Assembly: GCA_010405405.1 (NCBI GenBank)
Contig: MU004231.1
Location: 352,991 to 416,990, forward strand
Direction: 5' to 3'
Origin: Microthyrium microscopicum
Taxonomy: Eukaryota; Ascomycota; Dothideomycetes; Microthyriales; Microthyriaceae
Length of the DNA: 64,000 nucleotides
The position numbers and the translations under genes were made by a program. This document shows positions 23,627-34,960 of the stretch, piece by piece. The notes beneath the pieces were generated by a model. It was not told the DNA's origin and ran no database searches. It saw only the letters and a program-made list of their open reading frames with translations. Position 1 is the stretch's first letter; each line of letters begins with the position of its first letter.

Positions 23627-26525
23627 TCACCAGACTGGCAAAGCAGACTGATTGGACATGTTTTGGTGGTGATGATCATAACCGTTACTTAAGTGAAAAG
23701 AGGTCTCACCAGATTGTCGTTTGATTTGATCCCGAGCCCAGCGAGCGACCTCAATCGTTTGATCACGGAAATCACGATTAGCACGGATTTCACGGGCCAT
23801 AGCAGTGAGCCATTCAGCACGGAAGAGCTCAGCATAATCTCCGTTGGGAAATGCTCGAGAAACATCACTGTGGTTCATTAGCACCTCCAGAAAAACAAAA
23901 TACCGAGGAAGAAACTTACCCGACAACACCCATGCAAGAACGCAGCAAAGCCTCGGAACGAGTGTGCTCCTGGAAAATCGCATGGATCAGCTGGAAGATA
24001 GCTTCCAAGTGAGGGACTAGCAGTGCAGTTTTGTCACCAGCCATCATAGCAATAATGATTCCATCCCAAGCATCCATTATGCCTTCTCGGAGAGACGTGA
24101 CATAATCATGAAGTTCAAATGGGTCGTTTGGACCTGCGACGACTTGTCCTGCTTGGCGGAGAATTGTAGAAACTACATTAAGATAAGTCTCGAATGCCGG
24201 TCCAATTGCCTGGGCAATGTCTCCGAATGACTGGAGGATGGCCGGTTTGAAGTTGTGGCTGAGAACATTGCTTTGCAGAGTGGTGAGTAGACGATTCATC
24301 AATTCATCACACCATGGCTGAACCTTGTCCCCAAGACTTCGAACGATGTCGCTAACAAGTCCGATTGACATTGAGCACAAGCTAATTTCCTCTGTGTTCT
24401 CAAGACCCTTGTAAAGATATGGCGCAAATGTCTCCATGTAGGGTAAGAAATCAGCCTCGAGAGAGTTGGCGAGGGCACCAACAGCCGCAAACACAGTATC
24501 AGGTACTGCAGATTTTGGTGGAACATTGTTGAGCAATTGTAACAAGACGGTCATGATGCGATCGGATTGAGGCTTGATTTCGACCTCAAGGCGTTGAATG
24601 ATGGCAACAACAACGCTAGTCAAGCTAACCTGCATCTCCTCGAGTGTCATCTTATCCTCGATGCTAACGACTTGTGCTTGAAGAGGAATGGTTTTCTCTA
24701 GGCGCTCAAGGATGACATTTGAGAGTTCTGCAACAACACGCAGGCTATCAATGGCGGAATTGGTGACGAAAGAGTTGAGGACTTCGTATGCAGCAGTTCG
24801 GAGTTGATTGTCAGCATCTTGACGATCAGTAACAGCCAACAGATGTGTAACGCTTGCTTGGAAATGAGCGGTGAGAGGATTGGATTGACAGCCTGGTTCT
24901 CCGGCAAATTGATCAGCAAGGTTCATCAATGCCCAACAGCAAGAAGCGGCAATCTTGGGTTGCGCTGCAAGTCCAGTGAACAGCGAAGCAATTAGTGGTT
25001 GCAAATGTTGAGCAGGCTCGATGGAGTGATGGTTAAACTCGCAGATTCGTCCAAGAGCATATGCGACAGAATCCATGACATGAACGACAGGATCATTCAT
25101 CATTCCAATGAGGACTGGAAGGGCCGTTTGAATGATAGGCGTGAGCACGTTAGGCTCAGGACCATCAACAATACCGCCAAAGGCTGACACGGCAGCGTCA
25201 CGAAAATGCCAATCCTCGGAACGAAGATGTTTCTCAACAAAGCTCAAGACTGGAGTCATGATTGGAGTTCCGACACATGAAGCCCAGAGTTGCAAGCACT
25301 GATATGCAGCACGAGAAATGTTGTACTCGTCGTCTGCAGCATCTTCATCTTGTCGAGTCAAAAGCTCAAGGATAACAGGAATGACTTCAGGTGTAGCGAT
25401 TTTGGCGAAACTGAAATATTCTCGTAGTTCTGCGGAACCTTCGGCGGATGCCTGTCATGGAGTTAGTTTTGGTGCGTATGAGACATTGAAGTGTCTTACC
25501 TGAGTATTTTCATCTTCAATCTCCATTTCTTGATCGCAGATTGTACACCAAAACTCAACAGCCAATTTGCCAACATCTTCATCTTCGCTCTTCATGCCCT
25601 GAATAGTCAGACCAAACAAGGCCTTTTCCACGTAGAATTTCATCTTTTCGTAGTATAGACCCATGATTCGGTTGAGACACCCCCACGCTCCTTGCTGAAT
25701 TCGACTGTCGCCCGCTTGAGTTGCTTCACAGATGACTTGCATGATGTAATTTCGCTCGCCTTCATTCTCAAAGTTGGAGCGAACAAACTCTAGCGAATCA
25801 CTGAGAGCCGTAATGGCCGCATTACGAACATTTTCGTTGGGTTCTTCTTTACGAGCACCCTGAACAACAGCAGTGAGGATGGCGTTGGAATGCTTGGATA
25901 GAGTCTCGCGGAATTCCGCGTCGTTGGTCTCGCAAATAAAGCCTATTGTGTTGAGCGCAGCCTGTTTGAGTTTGCTGTCACCTTTGGCGACACCGTCGAC
26001 AAGATATGTCATCAGTTCCGGCCATTGATCGCGAGGCAACTCAATAGCAGCAATTGAAGCGATAAACTGAGCAGCACCTTGACCAGCGCGAGAATCGGTT
26101 GACGCGAGTGTCTTGATAGACAGGTCCTTGATTTGCGCACGAGCTTCGGGGGTGACGGAGGTAAGCCATTGTGACTGAACTTCTCGTAATCTACCAAAGT
26201 CTTTGTATGTGAAGGAGTTTTTCAGAGCAAGCGCAGCGGCATAGCGGACACTACTAGCAGCTTGTTCGTTCGCGAGCTCAGCAGCGAGAGTGGTTAGGTA
26301 ACCGGCCTAGTCAACGGGTTAGCGAGGCCAACGAAAAAATATGAATGCGCGCAACGTACAAAATCGGTTTGTTGGGCTTGTTTAAGTTGTTCTTCGGCAT
26401 CACCGCGAGTTCGGGCATCTAATATACGCGTCAGCGCGCGACCAGGCAAAGCAGGGCAGCAATTGTAAAGAAGGGGGAAGCGAACCTGGCGAGAGGGTCG
26501 CCTCAAGAACGCTGTTGACATTCAT
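23627..26525 (-). CDS. KAP95: importin subunit beta-1 (karyopherin Kap95)
   Basis: There are five exons: 26525-26486, 26418-26360, 26306-25500, 25451-23920 and 23867-23627 (introns 67, 53, 48 and 52 nt). The product is 892 aa, of normal family length. The protein is built of HEAT repeats and carries importin-alpha/cargo through the nuclear pore. It begins MNVNSVLEATLSPDARTRGDAEEQL, the typical Kap95 start, and includes KNSFTYKDFGRLREVQSQW, NTIGFICET, VYEVLNSF-type repeats and acidic EMEIEDENTQ, part of the acidic loop in HEAT 8. The end is uncertain. Read straight through, the last exon ends ...KRQSGETSF...LPVW. A GTGAGA donor right after KRQSG and an AG 20 bp before the stop offer a shorter spliced end. 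Confidence 0.95.
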
Positions 26526-27683
26526 GATGGCGGACCTTGATAGAAGGCTGATACAGAAAGACAGGAAACGGGATGTTTGTTGTCAAAGGAAAATAGCCGA
26601 TTCTTAGGTAGGGAACGTTTTGGGTCTGGGGCAATGACGCTGTTAGATTGATGTTGGGGAACACAGAGCTGAGCAGGGTTTGGGAGGGAGGGAGGAGGGA
26701 GAGTGCCAGCAGGTACTCCGTACACAACAGTCTGAGCTGTGAGAGATGTCGATGGGCGGTGCAAGTGGGCAGGCGGAATTGGAAGGATGGAATTTACCTG
26801 ACGATGGCAAAAAGGGTAGAAGTGGTGGTATTCGCGGTAGTGGTAATGTGGTGTTGGTAAAGTAGTTTGTAGTTGGTTGTCAAGGAGAGAGAGGATTAAT
26901 GGAGGAAGAAGTGGGAGTGGGTTGATGATGTTTTTGGTTTGGCTTTGAATTTTAGAGGCAGTGACCACTGACCGTGCAAGCCTTAAGGTGCAGACTTGTA
27001 AGTTGCAGCTCCACAACAGGCAAGAACGTTGAACCCACACACACTGTTGACTTCTTGACCTTTTGTTACCGGTCAGGCAGGCGCAGCCAGTAAGTTCAGC
27101 AAGGCGCCTGCCAAAATCCTCCAGCAGTCCACTTGAGTTTAGGCAAGAGCAGTGCGGCCCTGTAGAATTCAGGAACAATTGGTGGCAAATCAACAAGCTT
27201 GTCCTTCAAGGAGTACTCTACCTCCAGATATACCTCTCACCAAGCACTTCATTCTCAAATAAATAACTAGATTAATCAATCCATATGTGTCATTGGATCC
27301 TATCGATTTGCATATCGCTGACCTATTCTACAAATTCAGCATATTTGATACCAGGTGATGTAAAGTCTAAAAGGTACCATTAGGCGCGTTAATAAGCAGC
27401 CTAAATAGTCAACTGCATGCCTGCGTGCCTTCCCCGTGGCTTCTAGCAGCGGGTTGTTCCTGCCCCGTACCACCCTGGTCAATAAGCCTGGTCATTCCCG
27501 ACATCAAGAATTATTCATACAAACTACCACCACCAAGTATTCCTCCTCGCCGTAACAAGCCCACATCTACGCCTCTTGCCTCCTCACAATTCCAACCTAT
27601 TCCATTCTCTACATCTTAGCAAGAGCGTCACCCCCTTCGTATCTGTCCCGCTGCGCTGCTATACCTCCGAATTATATATCGCC
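26526..27683. other. divergent intergenic region, KAP95 / ARL1
   Basis: There are 1.16 kb between the two start codons. A long minus-strand open frame here (about 220 codons) has no family resemblance and overlaps the KAP95 leader; I take it as chance. The stretch before ARL1 is pyrimidine-rich. Confidence 0.5.
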
Positions 27684-28386
27684 ATGGGCGGATCATTATC
27701 AAGACTGGTCTCCCTCTTCTGGGGCAAGAAGGAGATAAGAATCCTCATCCTAGGACTGGTGTGTAGCTATACAACTGGAACGAGACAATTCAAAGACTGA
27801 TTCATGATGAATAGGACAATGCCGGGAAAACAACTTTACTATATCGCCTAAAGGTATACTACTCGCCCACGCCCTACTTGCAAGACACCCTCTAACCGAC
27901 TCAGATTGGCGAAGTCGTAACTACCATGCCCACCATCGGCTTCAACGTCGAATCCGTAACATACAAGAACCTTAATCTCAACGTATGGGATCTAGGCGGT
28001 CAAACATCCATTCGGCCTTATTGGCGGTGCTATTATGCCAATACTGCGGCAGTCATCTTCGTTGTCGATTCGACAGATATTGAGCGTTTACAGACCGCGT
28101 CTGACGAGCTGGCTGCTATGTTAGGCGAAGAGGAATTACGGGATGCTGCGCTCCTAGTATTTGCGAACAAGCAGGATCAGCCAGGAGCTAAAGGAGCAGG
28201 AGAGATTAGCGAGGCGTTGAAGTTGGGCGAATTGCGAGATCGGAATTGGACGATAGTGGCGTGCAGTGCGATAGATGGGAGAGGCGTTAATGAGGGAATG
28301 GACTGGCTAGTGGTGAGTATATGAAAAACCTTGGGAAACACGTTCACTAATGCTTTTGATAGCAAACTGTGGCAGACGAAAATTAA
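27684..28386 (+). CDS. ARL1: ADP-ribosylation-factor-like GTPase Arl1
   Basis: There are four exons: 27684-27758, 27815-27853, 27905-28312 and 28363-28386 (introns 56, 51 and 50 nt). The product is 181 aa. It is a small GTPase of the trans-Golgi that recruits GRIP-domain golgins. Gly2 (MGGSLSRL) is the myristoylation site. All G boxes are present: GLDNAGKTT (rebuilt over intron 1), TIGFN with the switch-I Thr, WDLGGQ, NKQD and SA (CSAIDG). [20 protein letters not shown] is the Arl1 signature and separates it from Arf1. The last exon codes only QTVADEN. Confidence 0.97.
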
Positions 28387-28674
28387 GCGCGAGATTTATA
28401 AGCAATTGACTACGCATTTTCAGGGCGTTTTGGGTTTCACGACAACGGTTACTACTGTGATATTTGGGCATTTATGTCGATGGTTTTGCTAACAAAGCCA
28501 CCAGTCTTTGGATCAAAAGCTTCATAGAGCAAGGTATGAGAACATCTTAACAGTAGATGAAAAATTGCTAATACAACAGTGAAGACATTGATGCTATGTA
28601 CAAAATCCAAATGCGGTTTTGACGCAATATATGCGTCTATCATACTAAATTCTTTCATCACTTCGTTCAAGTCA

Positions 28675-30972
28675 TTATTTGCTTCCTGCTTCTTGAAATC
28701 TCCGAGCAATCTCAAGAGTTTCGGCATCCAGCCGAGTTCCACCAAGGAACGTTATCGAAAATGGAAGCTCTCCCTGGTCGCTCTCATTCCCAGAGAGTTC
28801 CGATACTTTATATGTCCCAGCTGGAGTTGCCACGGCGCAGAGATCCAAAATATTGCCAAAATGAGTAAATTCCTGTTTTTGGTAAGCTTCGATTCAAGAA
28901 CGATGAGACAATTACTTACGCCCAAAATACTGTTCTTCTTAATCGGATCAGCGAGCACCTGTTCCGTTTTCCAGTGCGTTGGAGTGGTTGGAACAATCAC
29001 TACATCCACGCCTTCACCACTATATCCAAACACATTCTCAGCCTCGCGCGTATACAGCGCCTTAGCTTGTATATCCCGATACGCCTGCACCGCCGTACTA
29101 TTCCTCGCCACAACAGCCTCAAACAACTGCAATATAACCGGATGCAAATTCTGCCTATTCTTCTCCAAAAAGTCATCCGGTAACGACGCTAGCCGCTCCG
29201 ACACAAATGTACCATCGTACAATAACCGGCCAGCTTTGTCGAATGGCGACCAGTCAATTGGCTTCAACTCACCCCCAATCGCCTGCAATGCCGCCACCGC
29301 TTCGTAGAACTTACTGCGATAGATCGGCGAGCACACACTCAGTGCTTCAGGCGGCGGTATACCAAACTTGAATTTGCTCGCTGCAGCTCCAATACTGTTG
29401 ACGTGGCGCTCAAAGCCCATGGGCCATTTCGCATAGCGGTCACGCGCATCGTATGATTCACATAGGGACCATACTTTGCGTGCGTCGCTTACAGTCTTGG
29501 CGATGATGGCGATGCAGTCGAGACTCAGGCAGGCGGGTGTTAGACCAACGGTGCTGAGTAGGCCGCGGGTGGGCTTGTAGCCGACGACACCGTTGAAGCC
29601 ACTCGGTACGCGGCCCGACCCGGCGGTGTCGGTCGCTATGCTGAAAGTACATAGATTTGCGCCGACGGTTACCGCGTTGCCGGAACTGGAGCCGCCGGAG
29701 ATGTAGTCAGGGTTGAAGACGGAGTGGGGCATACCATAGGGTGAGCGGCAGCCAGTCAGACCGGTGGCGAGTTGGTCGAGATTTGTCTTGCCGATTAGCA
29801 GTGCGCCGTGGGAAATGCAGCTGTCGTAGACTGGCGAGGAGGTTGTCGCGATGAAGGAGAGTGGTGGGCAGGCGGTGGTGGTTGGGAGGCCGGCGATGTC
29901 GAGACTGTCTTTGATGCTGAAGGGTACGCCGAAGAGAGCGGGTAGTTTCGCTTTGTTGGGGTATGCGGCTGCGAGGGCTTCGGCGGCGGCGAGAGCTTGG
30001 TCTTTGGGGACTAGGTGGATCCAGACGCCGGTGTTGGATTTCTCGTACGCGTCGATTGTTTTATACAGCGAGGAGATTACGGCGACGGGGGAGAGGCCGT
30101 TTTTGTAGGCTTCTTGCAGGGCTGGGATTCGAAGGTCGCCGTCCCAGACTGTTGGGGTCAGGGGTGGAGATAGACTGTCGGTTGCTGCTTTTAGGGGATT
30201 GGTATATGGTTCGAAGGCATCAATAAGCGGCTGCAGATTGGCGACGAATCCGAAGAGACCTTGGGACCAGTGGATCATGTCCAGGGATGAACTCTTGAAT
30301 TCGGCATTGTACCCAGCAGTTGCTTCTTCAATACCACCTGGAAAAAGTCAGCTTGAAGATTCTTAATCTGGATGGACAAAACTTACAGCATTCAAACCCA
30401 CGATCATTGGCTTCTCGGATCGATGTAGCAAAGCAGCACTCAGTAGTCACACCAGAAACCAACAAATGAGTGATGCCATGGGATTTCAGCTTGTGCATGA
30501 TTGCAGTATTCCAGAACGAGCCTTTGCCTGGCTTGTCAATGACGACCTCTCCAGGATAGGGAGCCAACTCGTCAATAATATCGTGGCCGTACTCTCCTCG
30601 CGTCAAGAGGCGTCCCATGGTTGCTTTGTCGCCAATGACAAAACTGTGCTGTGTATTACCAGGCAAAGCTGGCTGGCGTTCGACTTTGGAACTTGGCATA
30701 TCGGAAAGATCAGGAGTATGGCCTTCTCGAGTGTGGAAAATGGTCAAACCAACTGCTCGACAAGCTTCAAGAAGTTTCTTTGTTGGAGCTATTGATTCCT
30801 GGACCATTTTGAGATCTCCGCCTTGGATCTCTCCAAAACCGGTTGGAAGCAGAAAGTCTCTCTGCATATCAATTATGAGAAGAGCAGTCTTCTTTGGCGG
30901 AAAAGAATATGCATATGGCTTTGCATCAATGGTCAATAGCTCTGGGAGCTGTTCAAGCAAAAGGCTTGACAT
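28675..30972 (-). CDS. fusion of biuret-hydrolase-like cysteine hydrolase and allophanate-hydrolase-like amidase
   Basis: There are three exons: 30972-30387, 30337-28920 and 28872-28675 (introns 49 and 47 nt). The product is 733 aa. Residues ~1-235 form an isochorismatase-fold cysteine hydrolase with triad candidates Asp35 (LLIIDMQRDF), Lys147 (VIDKPGKGSF) and Cys180 (GVTTECCFATS). HTREGHTPDL, LLTRGEYGHDII and REANDRGFEC, plus a Gln221 in WSQGLFGF, closely recall bacterial biuret hydrolase (BiuH). Residues ~255-733 form an amidase-signature domain: Lys338 (SIKDSLD), the cis-Ser region GGSSSG (410-415) and nucleophile Ser436 in TDTAGSGRVPS. KPTRGLLSTVG and ACLSLDCIAI are features of allophanate hydrolases rather than generic amidases. 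The extra C-terminal domain of AtzF/Dur1,2 is absent. Predicted roles are biuret to allophanate plus ammonia, then allophanate hydrolysis. Ureidoacrylate or another ureide remains possible for the first domain. The start is the first in-frame ATG; the frame is open further upstream. The gene is divergent from a permease. Confidence 0.88.
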
Positions 30973-31221
30973 GTTGGCTGTTGTTTCGTTCAACACTCTA
31001 ACAATAGGAGAATTATCTTGACCCAAGAAGAGTTTGAAGGTTTCGAGCTGTTCTAAAAGTTAATTGAAAGAGAAGATTTAGAACACAGCAGTCTGGAACC
31101 AAAACAAAGTCATTCGACGTGCAGCATCAAAGAAATTTCTATCAACCAAAAGTATATCCTATCACCCAATCTGGCATGCGAGGCCGCAGCTCTGGCGGCT
31201 TATTCAAATTCAAGAGGCCTT

Positions 31222-31230
31222 CGGCCACCG
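31222..31230. promoter_or_regulatory. inverted CGG half-sites, CGG-N3-CCG
   Basis: The sequence is CGGCCACCG. Inverted CGG triplets are the usual target of dimeric Zn2Cys6 regulators, and one such gene lies in this cluster. The local sequence is GC-rich, so chance is quite possible. Confidence 0.3.
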
Positions 31231-31286
31231 GCGGCGCCTACACGACGGCGCGCGCGCAAGATATGGATCAGGGTCAAACTAGGATG

Positions 31287-31292
31287 CTTATC
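31287..31292 (-). promoter_or_regulatory. GATAAG site (AreA/Gln3-type)
   Basis: CTTATC on the plus strand reads GATAAG on the minus strand, the core bound by GATA nitrogen regulators. It lies about 315 bp upstream of the fusion-enzyme ATG. A second site (AGATAG, 31668-31673 minus) lies nearer the permease. Confidence 0.35.
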
Positions 31293-31667
31293 TCTCCGTT
31301 TTGCGGGGGTGGTCAAAGTGTGCAGCATAGCGATTCTGGGCTTGCAACTATTCCGCTTTGGGCCTCAAGCAAGCCTATTGTAAAGCCAGCATTCGGCCAA
31401 CCACCAACGACCGCTCGTGGCTGGACGTTTCTGGACACTTTTTTATGCTCGTTTAATGCTCAGCTCAGAGTTCTGGCTTTTTGACACTGCAGTGTCGGCA
31501 CGCGACTGTGCAGCCATGCCACCAACCACTGTTGTCCAACCCAGAGAATTGGCATCGATAGCGTGGGGAACTTTCTTTTATTTTCCAGGTCGTTGGTTGG
31601 CCAAATGCACGATAAAGTTCTAGTCCCATAGGGCCGGAGGCGTTCGTGGTCTGGAAAAGGCTGATCT

Positions 31668-31673
31668 CTATCT
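31668..31673 (-). promoter_or_regulatory. second GATA-type site
   Basis: CTATCT on the plus strand reads AGATAG (HGATAR) on the minus strand. It lies about 220 bp upstream of the permease ATG. Confidence 0.3.
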
Positions 31674-31893
31674 TGAAAACACTCGAGATATCCAGCCTTC
31701 TGGGACCGGCGGCGCATTGAAGTGGCCGTTGAAGTGTATATAGCAGACGAAGCGTGTCCCGAATACCAGGTCCGTTTCATAGGTTGTCAGTTCAAGATAT
31801 TTCGACAAGGCTTTGATATTCAGGTCCTAGCTTTTCTTGATACTACCTTGAACAAATCGGCTTCTCTTTCAGGCTCAATCCTTGTTGTTCATC

Positions 31894-33706
31894 ATGTCTA
31901 TACTCTCTCCCAAGAGACAATGGGGAAAGTTGAAGGCCTACGTTGAGCCTCAACTTCATCTCGCTGTACCATTTTCAGCTGGTGCATGGGGTGATGATGC
32001 AAGATGGTCCAACAAAGGTAAGTTGATTCGACTCGTACTTCCAACATCAATACTTACATTTCTTAGATTTGGATCCTATTACACCTGAAAAGCAAACATG
32101 GGGGCCAATCGATTATTGGGCATATTGGTGCTCTGATATGCTTGCACCTCCTCTTGCCTCTACAGTCTCCAGTGTCATGAGTCTCGGCTTCACGGCCAGA
32201 GAGACCATTCCCATCGTCTTCTTTGGCTTTGCCATTTGCAGTTTGGTCATCACAGCTACTGGCAAAATGGGAGCGACCTACAAGGTTCCCTTCCCTGTCA
32301 TTGTTCGATCCATCTTTGGCATGTACGGATCTTTCCCAGCTATCTGCATTCGAGGTATATAACATCTTGTCAAATGTCCGAGATCAGCCTGCTCACTTAA
32401 CATTTAGCTTTCGTTGCCATGATGTGGACCGCTATCCTTTGCGTCCAAGCAGGAAACTACCTTCAAAGAATGATCGAGGCTATCTGGCCAAGCTTCATTC
32501 ACTTTCCCAATCATCTTCCCGCCAATGCCGGTATCGACTCTGCTGGTCTACTATGCTTCTTCCTATACTGGTTCCTCCAAACATTCCTTATGATGATGCC
32601 CATCGAGAAACTCAAGATTCTGTTCTTGGTAAAGGGTGTTATCGTTCCACCAACATTCGTCGCTCTCTTCCTTTGGGCTGTTATCGTCACAAAGGGTGGC
32701 GGACCACTCGTTCAAGGCCACATGAAGATCACAAGCACCTACATGAACACTGCCTATAGCGCGCTGACTGGACTCAACGTCATCATTGGTCTCTTCTCGT
32801 CCATGGCCGTCAACATGCCTGATTTCGGTCGCTTTTCCAGAGACGGATTGAAGGGTCCTCATCAGTTCCTTGCTCTTCCTGTCATTGGAACACTTGGTGC
32901 TTTGACTCCAATCTTCGTCACCTCCGCCCATGAACAAATCTGGGGAACATTCGATTGGTACATGCCCGACATTATCGCCGACTTTGACAGCCGAGCTGCC
33001 AAGTTCTTCGTTTCTGCTTCTTTCATGCTTGCCACCATCGGTAACCAGATTGCTGCTGGATCGTATCCATTCTCCAACGATATCAGTGGATTCGCACCCA
33101 AGTAAGTTTCCTCATATCGTGTTGAAGTGAACATTGGCTAACCTTTCGCCTTCTAGGTATATCAACATCTTCCGCGGTACCCTATTCATGTGTCTTTTCT
33201 GCGTCGTATCCACCCCATGGAACATCATCAAGAACGCAGCCGGCCTACTCGCCTTCCTTTCCGGCTACAGCTGCCTCATGGGTCCACTCGCCGGAGTCAT
33301 GGTCACCGACTACTACATCATCAAGCAGCGCAAGCTCAATGTCTACGAACTCTACAAGTCCCCTGGAATCTACTCCTACGAGCACGGCTTCAACTGGCGC
33401 GCATGGGCAGCATTTTTCTGCGGTGTTGGACCTCTGATGCCCGGATTTGCCAAGTCTATCGCGCCTACGCTGAACGTTGGTGGAGCATGGAAGATCTACT
33501 CTTTTGCCTGGATCTTTGGTTTCTGCATCTCGACGCTTGTCTACTACGTTATTTGCACGTATATCTCTGTTCCTCACGAGAGCATTATTGCGGAGGCGGT
33601 ATATCCTCCTGGAAAGGGCGAGCTTGCTTCGCCGGCTAGTATTCATGGAGAGGTTATTGATGACCTCAAGGAGCCAATTGCCATGACTAAAGAGCAAGAA
33701 GTCTGA
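31894..33706 (+). CDS. NCS1-family permease (uracil/allantoin-type, Fur/Dal4-like)
   Basis: There are four exons: 31894-32017, 32067-32354, 32408-33101 and 33157-33706 (introns 49, 53 and 55 nt). The product is 551 aa. It is a polytopic membrane protein with about twelve hydrophobic segments and hydrophilic ends. NCS1 features include NKDLDPITPEKQTWGPIDYWAYW at the first helix, PVIVRSIFGMYGS, and NMPDFGRFSRD in helix 6, then GPLAGVMVTDYY in helix 8 and YINIFRGTLFM. The family co-imports uracil, uridine, allantoin, uric acid or related ureides with protons. Substrate cannot be read from sequence; the neighbouring ureide-degrading fusion enzyme points to biuret, allantoin or uracil-derived ureides. 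The end of the gene becomes G-rich after a C-rich body. Confidence 0.92.
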
Positions 33707-34960
33707 TTTGGTTGAGACTTTTGCAAGGAATGTTTTATGCGGACATATATCCCCACTGAGCTGTTTGAACTCTTTTTTGTTTGATTTGTTGCTTTATTAG
33801 TTTAGGATACCAACAACATTTGCAATAACTACACATTTTAATCCTCATACAATCGAAATGGTCCTCGTTGTGTCAATAGTGTTTGTTAACTACTGTTGTC
33901 GACGATACCAAGTAGTATTCTATCTATCGCGGCTGTGAGCTGTATACATGCGATAGGTAAGCAAATCAAGACGTGATATACGATTTATTATTTTATAATC
34001 GTAGAAGAAGCCGCAACAATTCATATGGGAGACAGGACGACCGTAGTGTTATGTATGGAAGCTTTGCTATTTCTTGTATGCAATACGAAAAAGTTTCATG
34101 TGGAAAGACACATTTCTTTCACAGCAGAGCTCTTTGAGAAATCTCGGTTCGTAGTTTTCAATCGCACTGGTTTTCCATCCGTTACAGGTCTTCAGTACTT
34201 TTTATGTTCTGTTTGGTCCAACATCAGCCTTATGACTACAATGGACCCCCCTGAGCGCGATCTACCCAATATCATTTTGAAATTGATATGATATACTTTC
34301 TCAGTGCTTCTTACTTCCCAGCCTAGTCTGTGATATTTTACCACTTGGTTTTGTTTGGTCAAATTCAAAAACGCCATGTATGCTACTGGCCCATTTCTAC
34401 TGTGTCCTTATGATATCATCAACATTCTACGTTATCCCTTTTCATCAATTTCCTCCAAGCGTGCTGCCAATACTTCCAAAAATCTTCATGCAGGTGGTCT
34501 CGGAACACTTCCGAGTAGACTTTAGGGACCTCAGGGCCTACGCCGGCCGAGGGCGACTTGCTCTCTCAGCCAATCAGGTGTCTCACAGCTCAGATATCAC
34601 CAACCGTGTTTTGCTTTTTCCATCGGTTCTGCTTCAGCTTTCACGCATCTTCTTACGACAAAAATGATGTAGGTGGAATATATGCTTAAGAGGCCTAGTA
34701 CCTTTTGACTTGATCAATACTCAAACTTGTATATATATCGTTCACATCGTCTTCTTCTTACCCGTCAATAACTCCTGGCTATCATCTCGCCAATCTCCAA
34801 AGAACACTGTCCATGCAGGCAGGCTTTACGCAGGAGAAGCATGCACAGTCCAGCCAGCCCGGTAGTGGGAGCCAACGAGCCGGAAAGGGGATCAACCCAA
34901 ATATCTCACCGATTAGTGTAGGCGTTTATTTACCTAGTCGAAGCGCGCATATCGCTCATC
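33707..34960. other. intergenic, promoter of the Zn2Cys6 regulator
   Basis: There are 1.25 kb between the permease stop and the regulator ATG. It contains a perfect 7-bp inverted repeat with CGG half-sites (34499-34515), a CGGCCG (34544-34549) and a TATATATA run near 34,730. No coding sequence is recognisable. Confidence 0.55.
34499..34515. promoter_or_regulatory. palindromic CGG-N7-CCG site
   Basis: CTCGGAA-CAC-TTCCGAG is a perfect inverted repeat of 7 bp around a 3-bp spacer, holding CGG and CCG triplets 7 bp apart. It sits about 450 bp upstream of a Zn2Cys6 gene. Such symmetry is the usual form of Zn2Cys6 dimer sites, so autoregulation is a fair guess. Confidence 0.45.

Larger units (their letters stand above)
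30973..31893. promoter_or_regulatory. divergent promoter of the fusion enzyme and NCS1 permease
   Basis: There are 921 bp between the two start codons, free of genes. It holds GATA-type sites and a CGG-N3-CCG (listed separately). The arrangement means one regulator could drive uptake and breakdown together. Confidence 0.6.

Noticed and set aside
26522-27196. Minus-strand 224-codon open frame upstream of KAP95
   Set aside because: No family resemblance, irregular composition and overlap with the KAP95 start region; treated as chance in the promoter.
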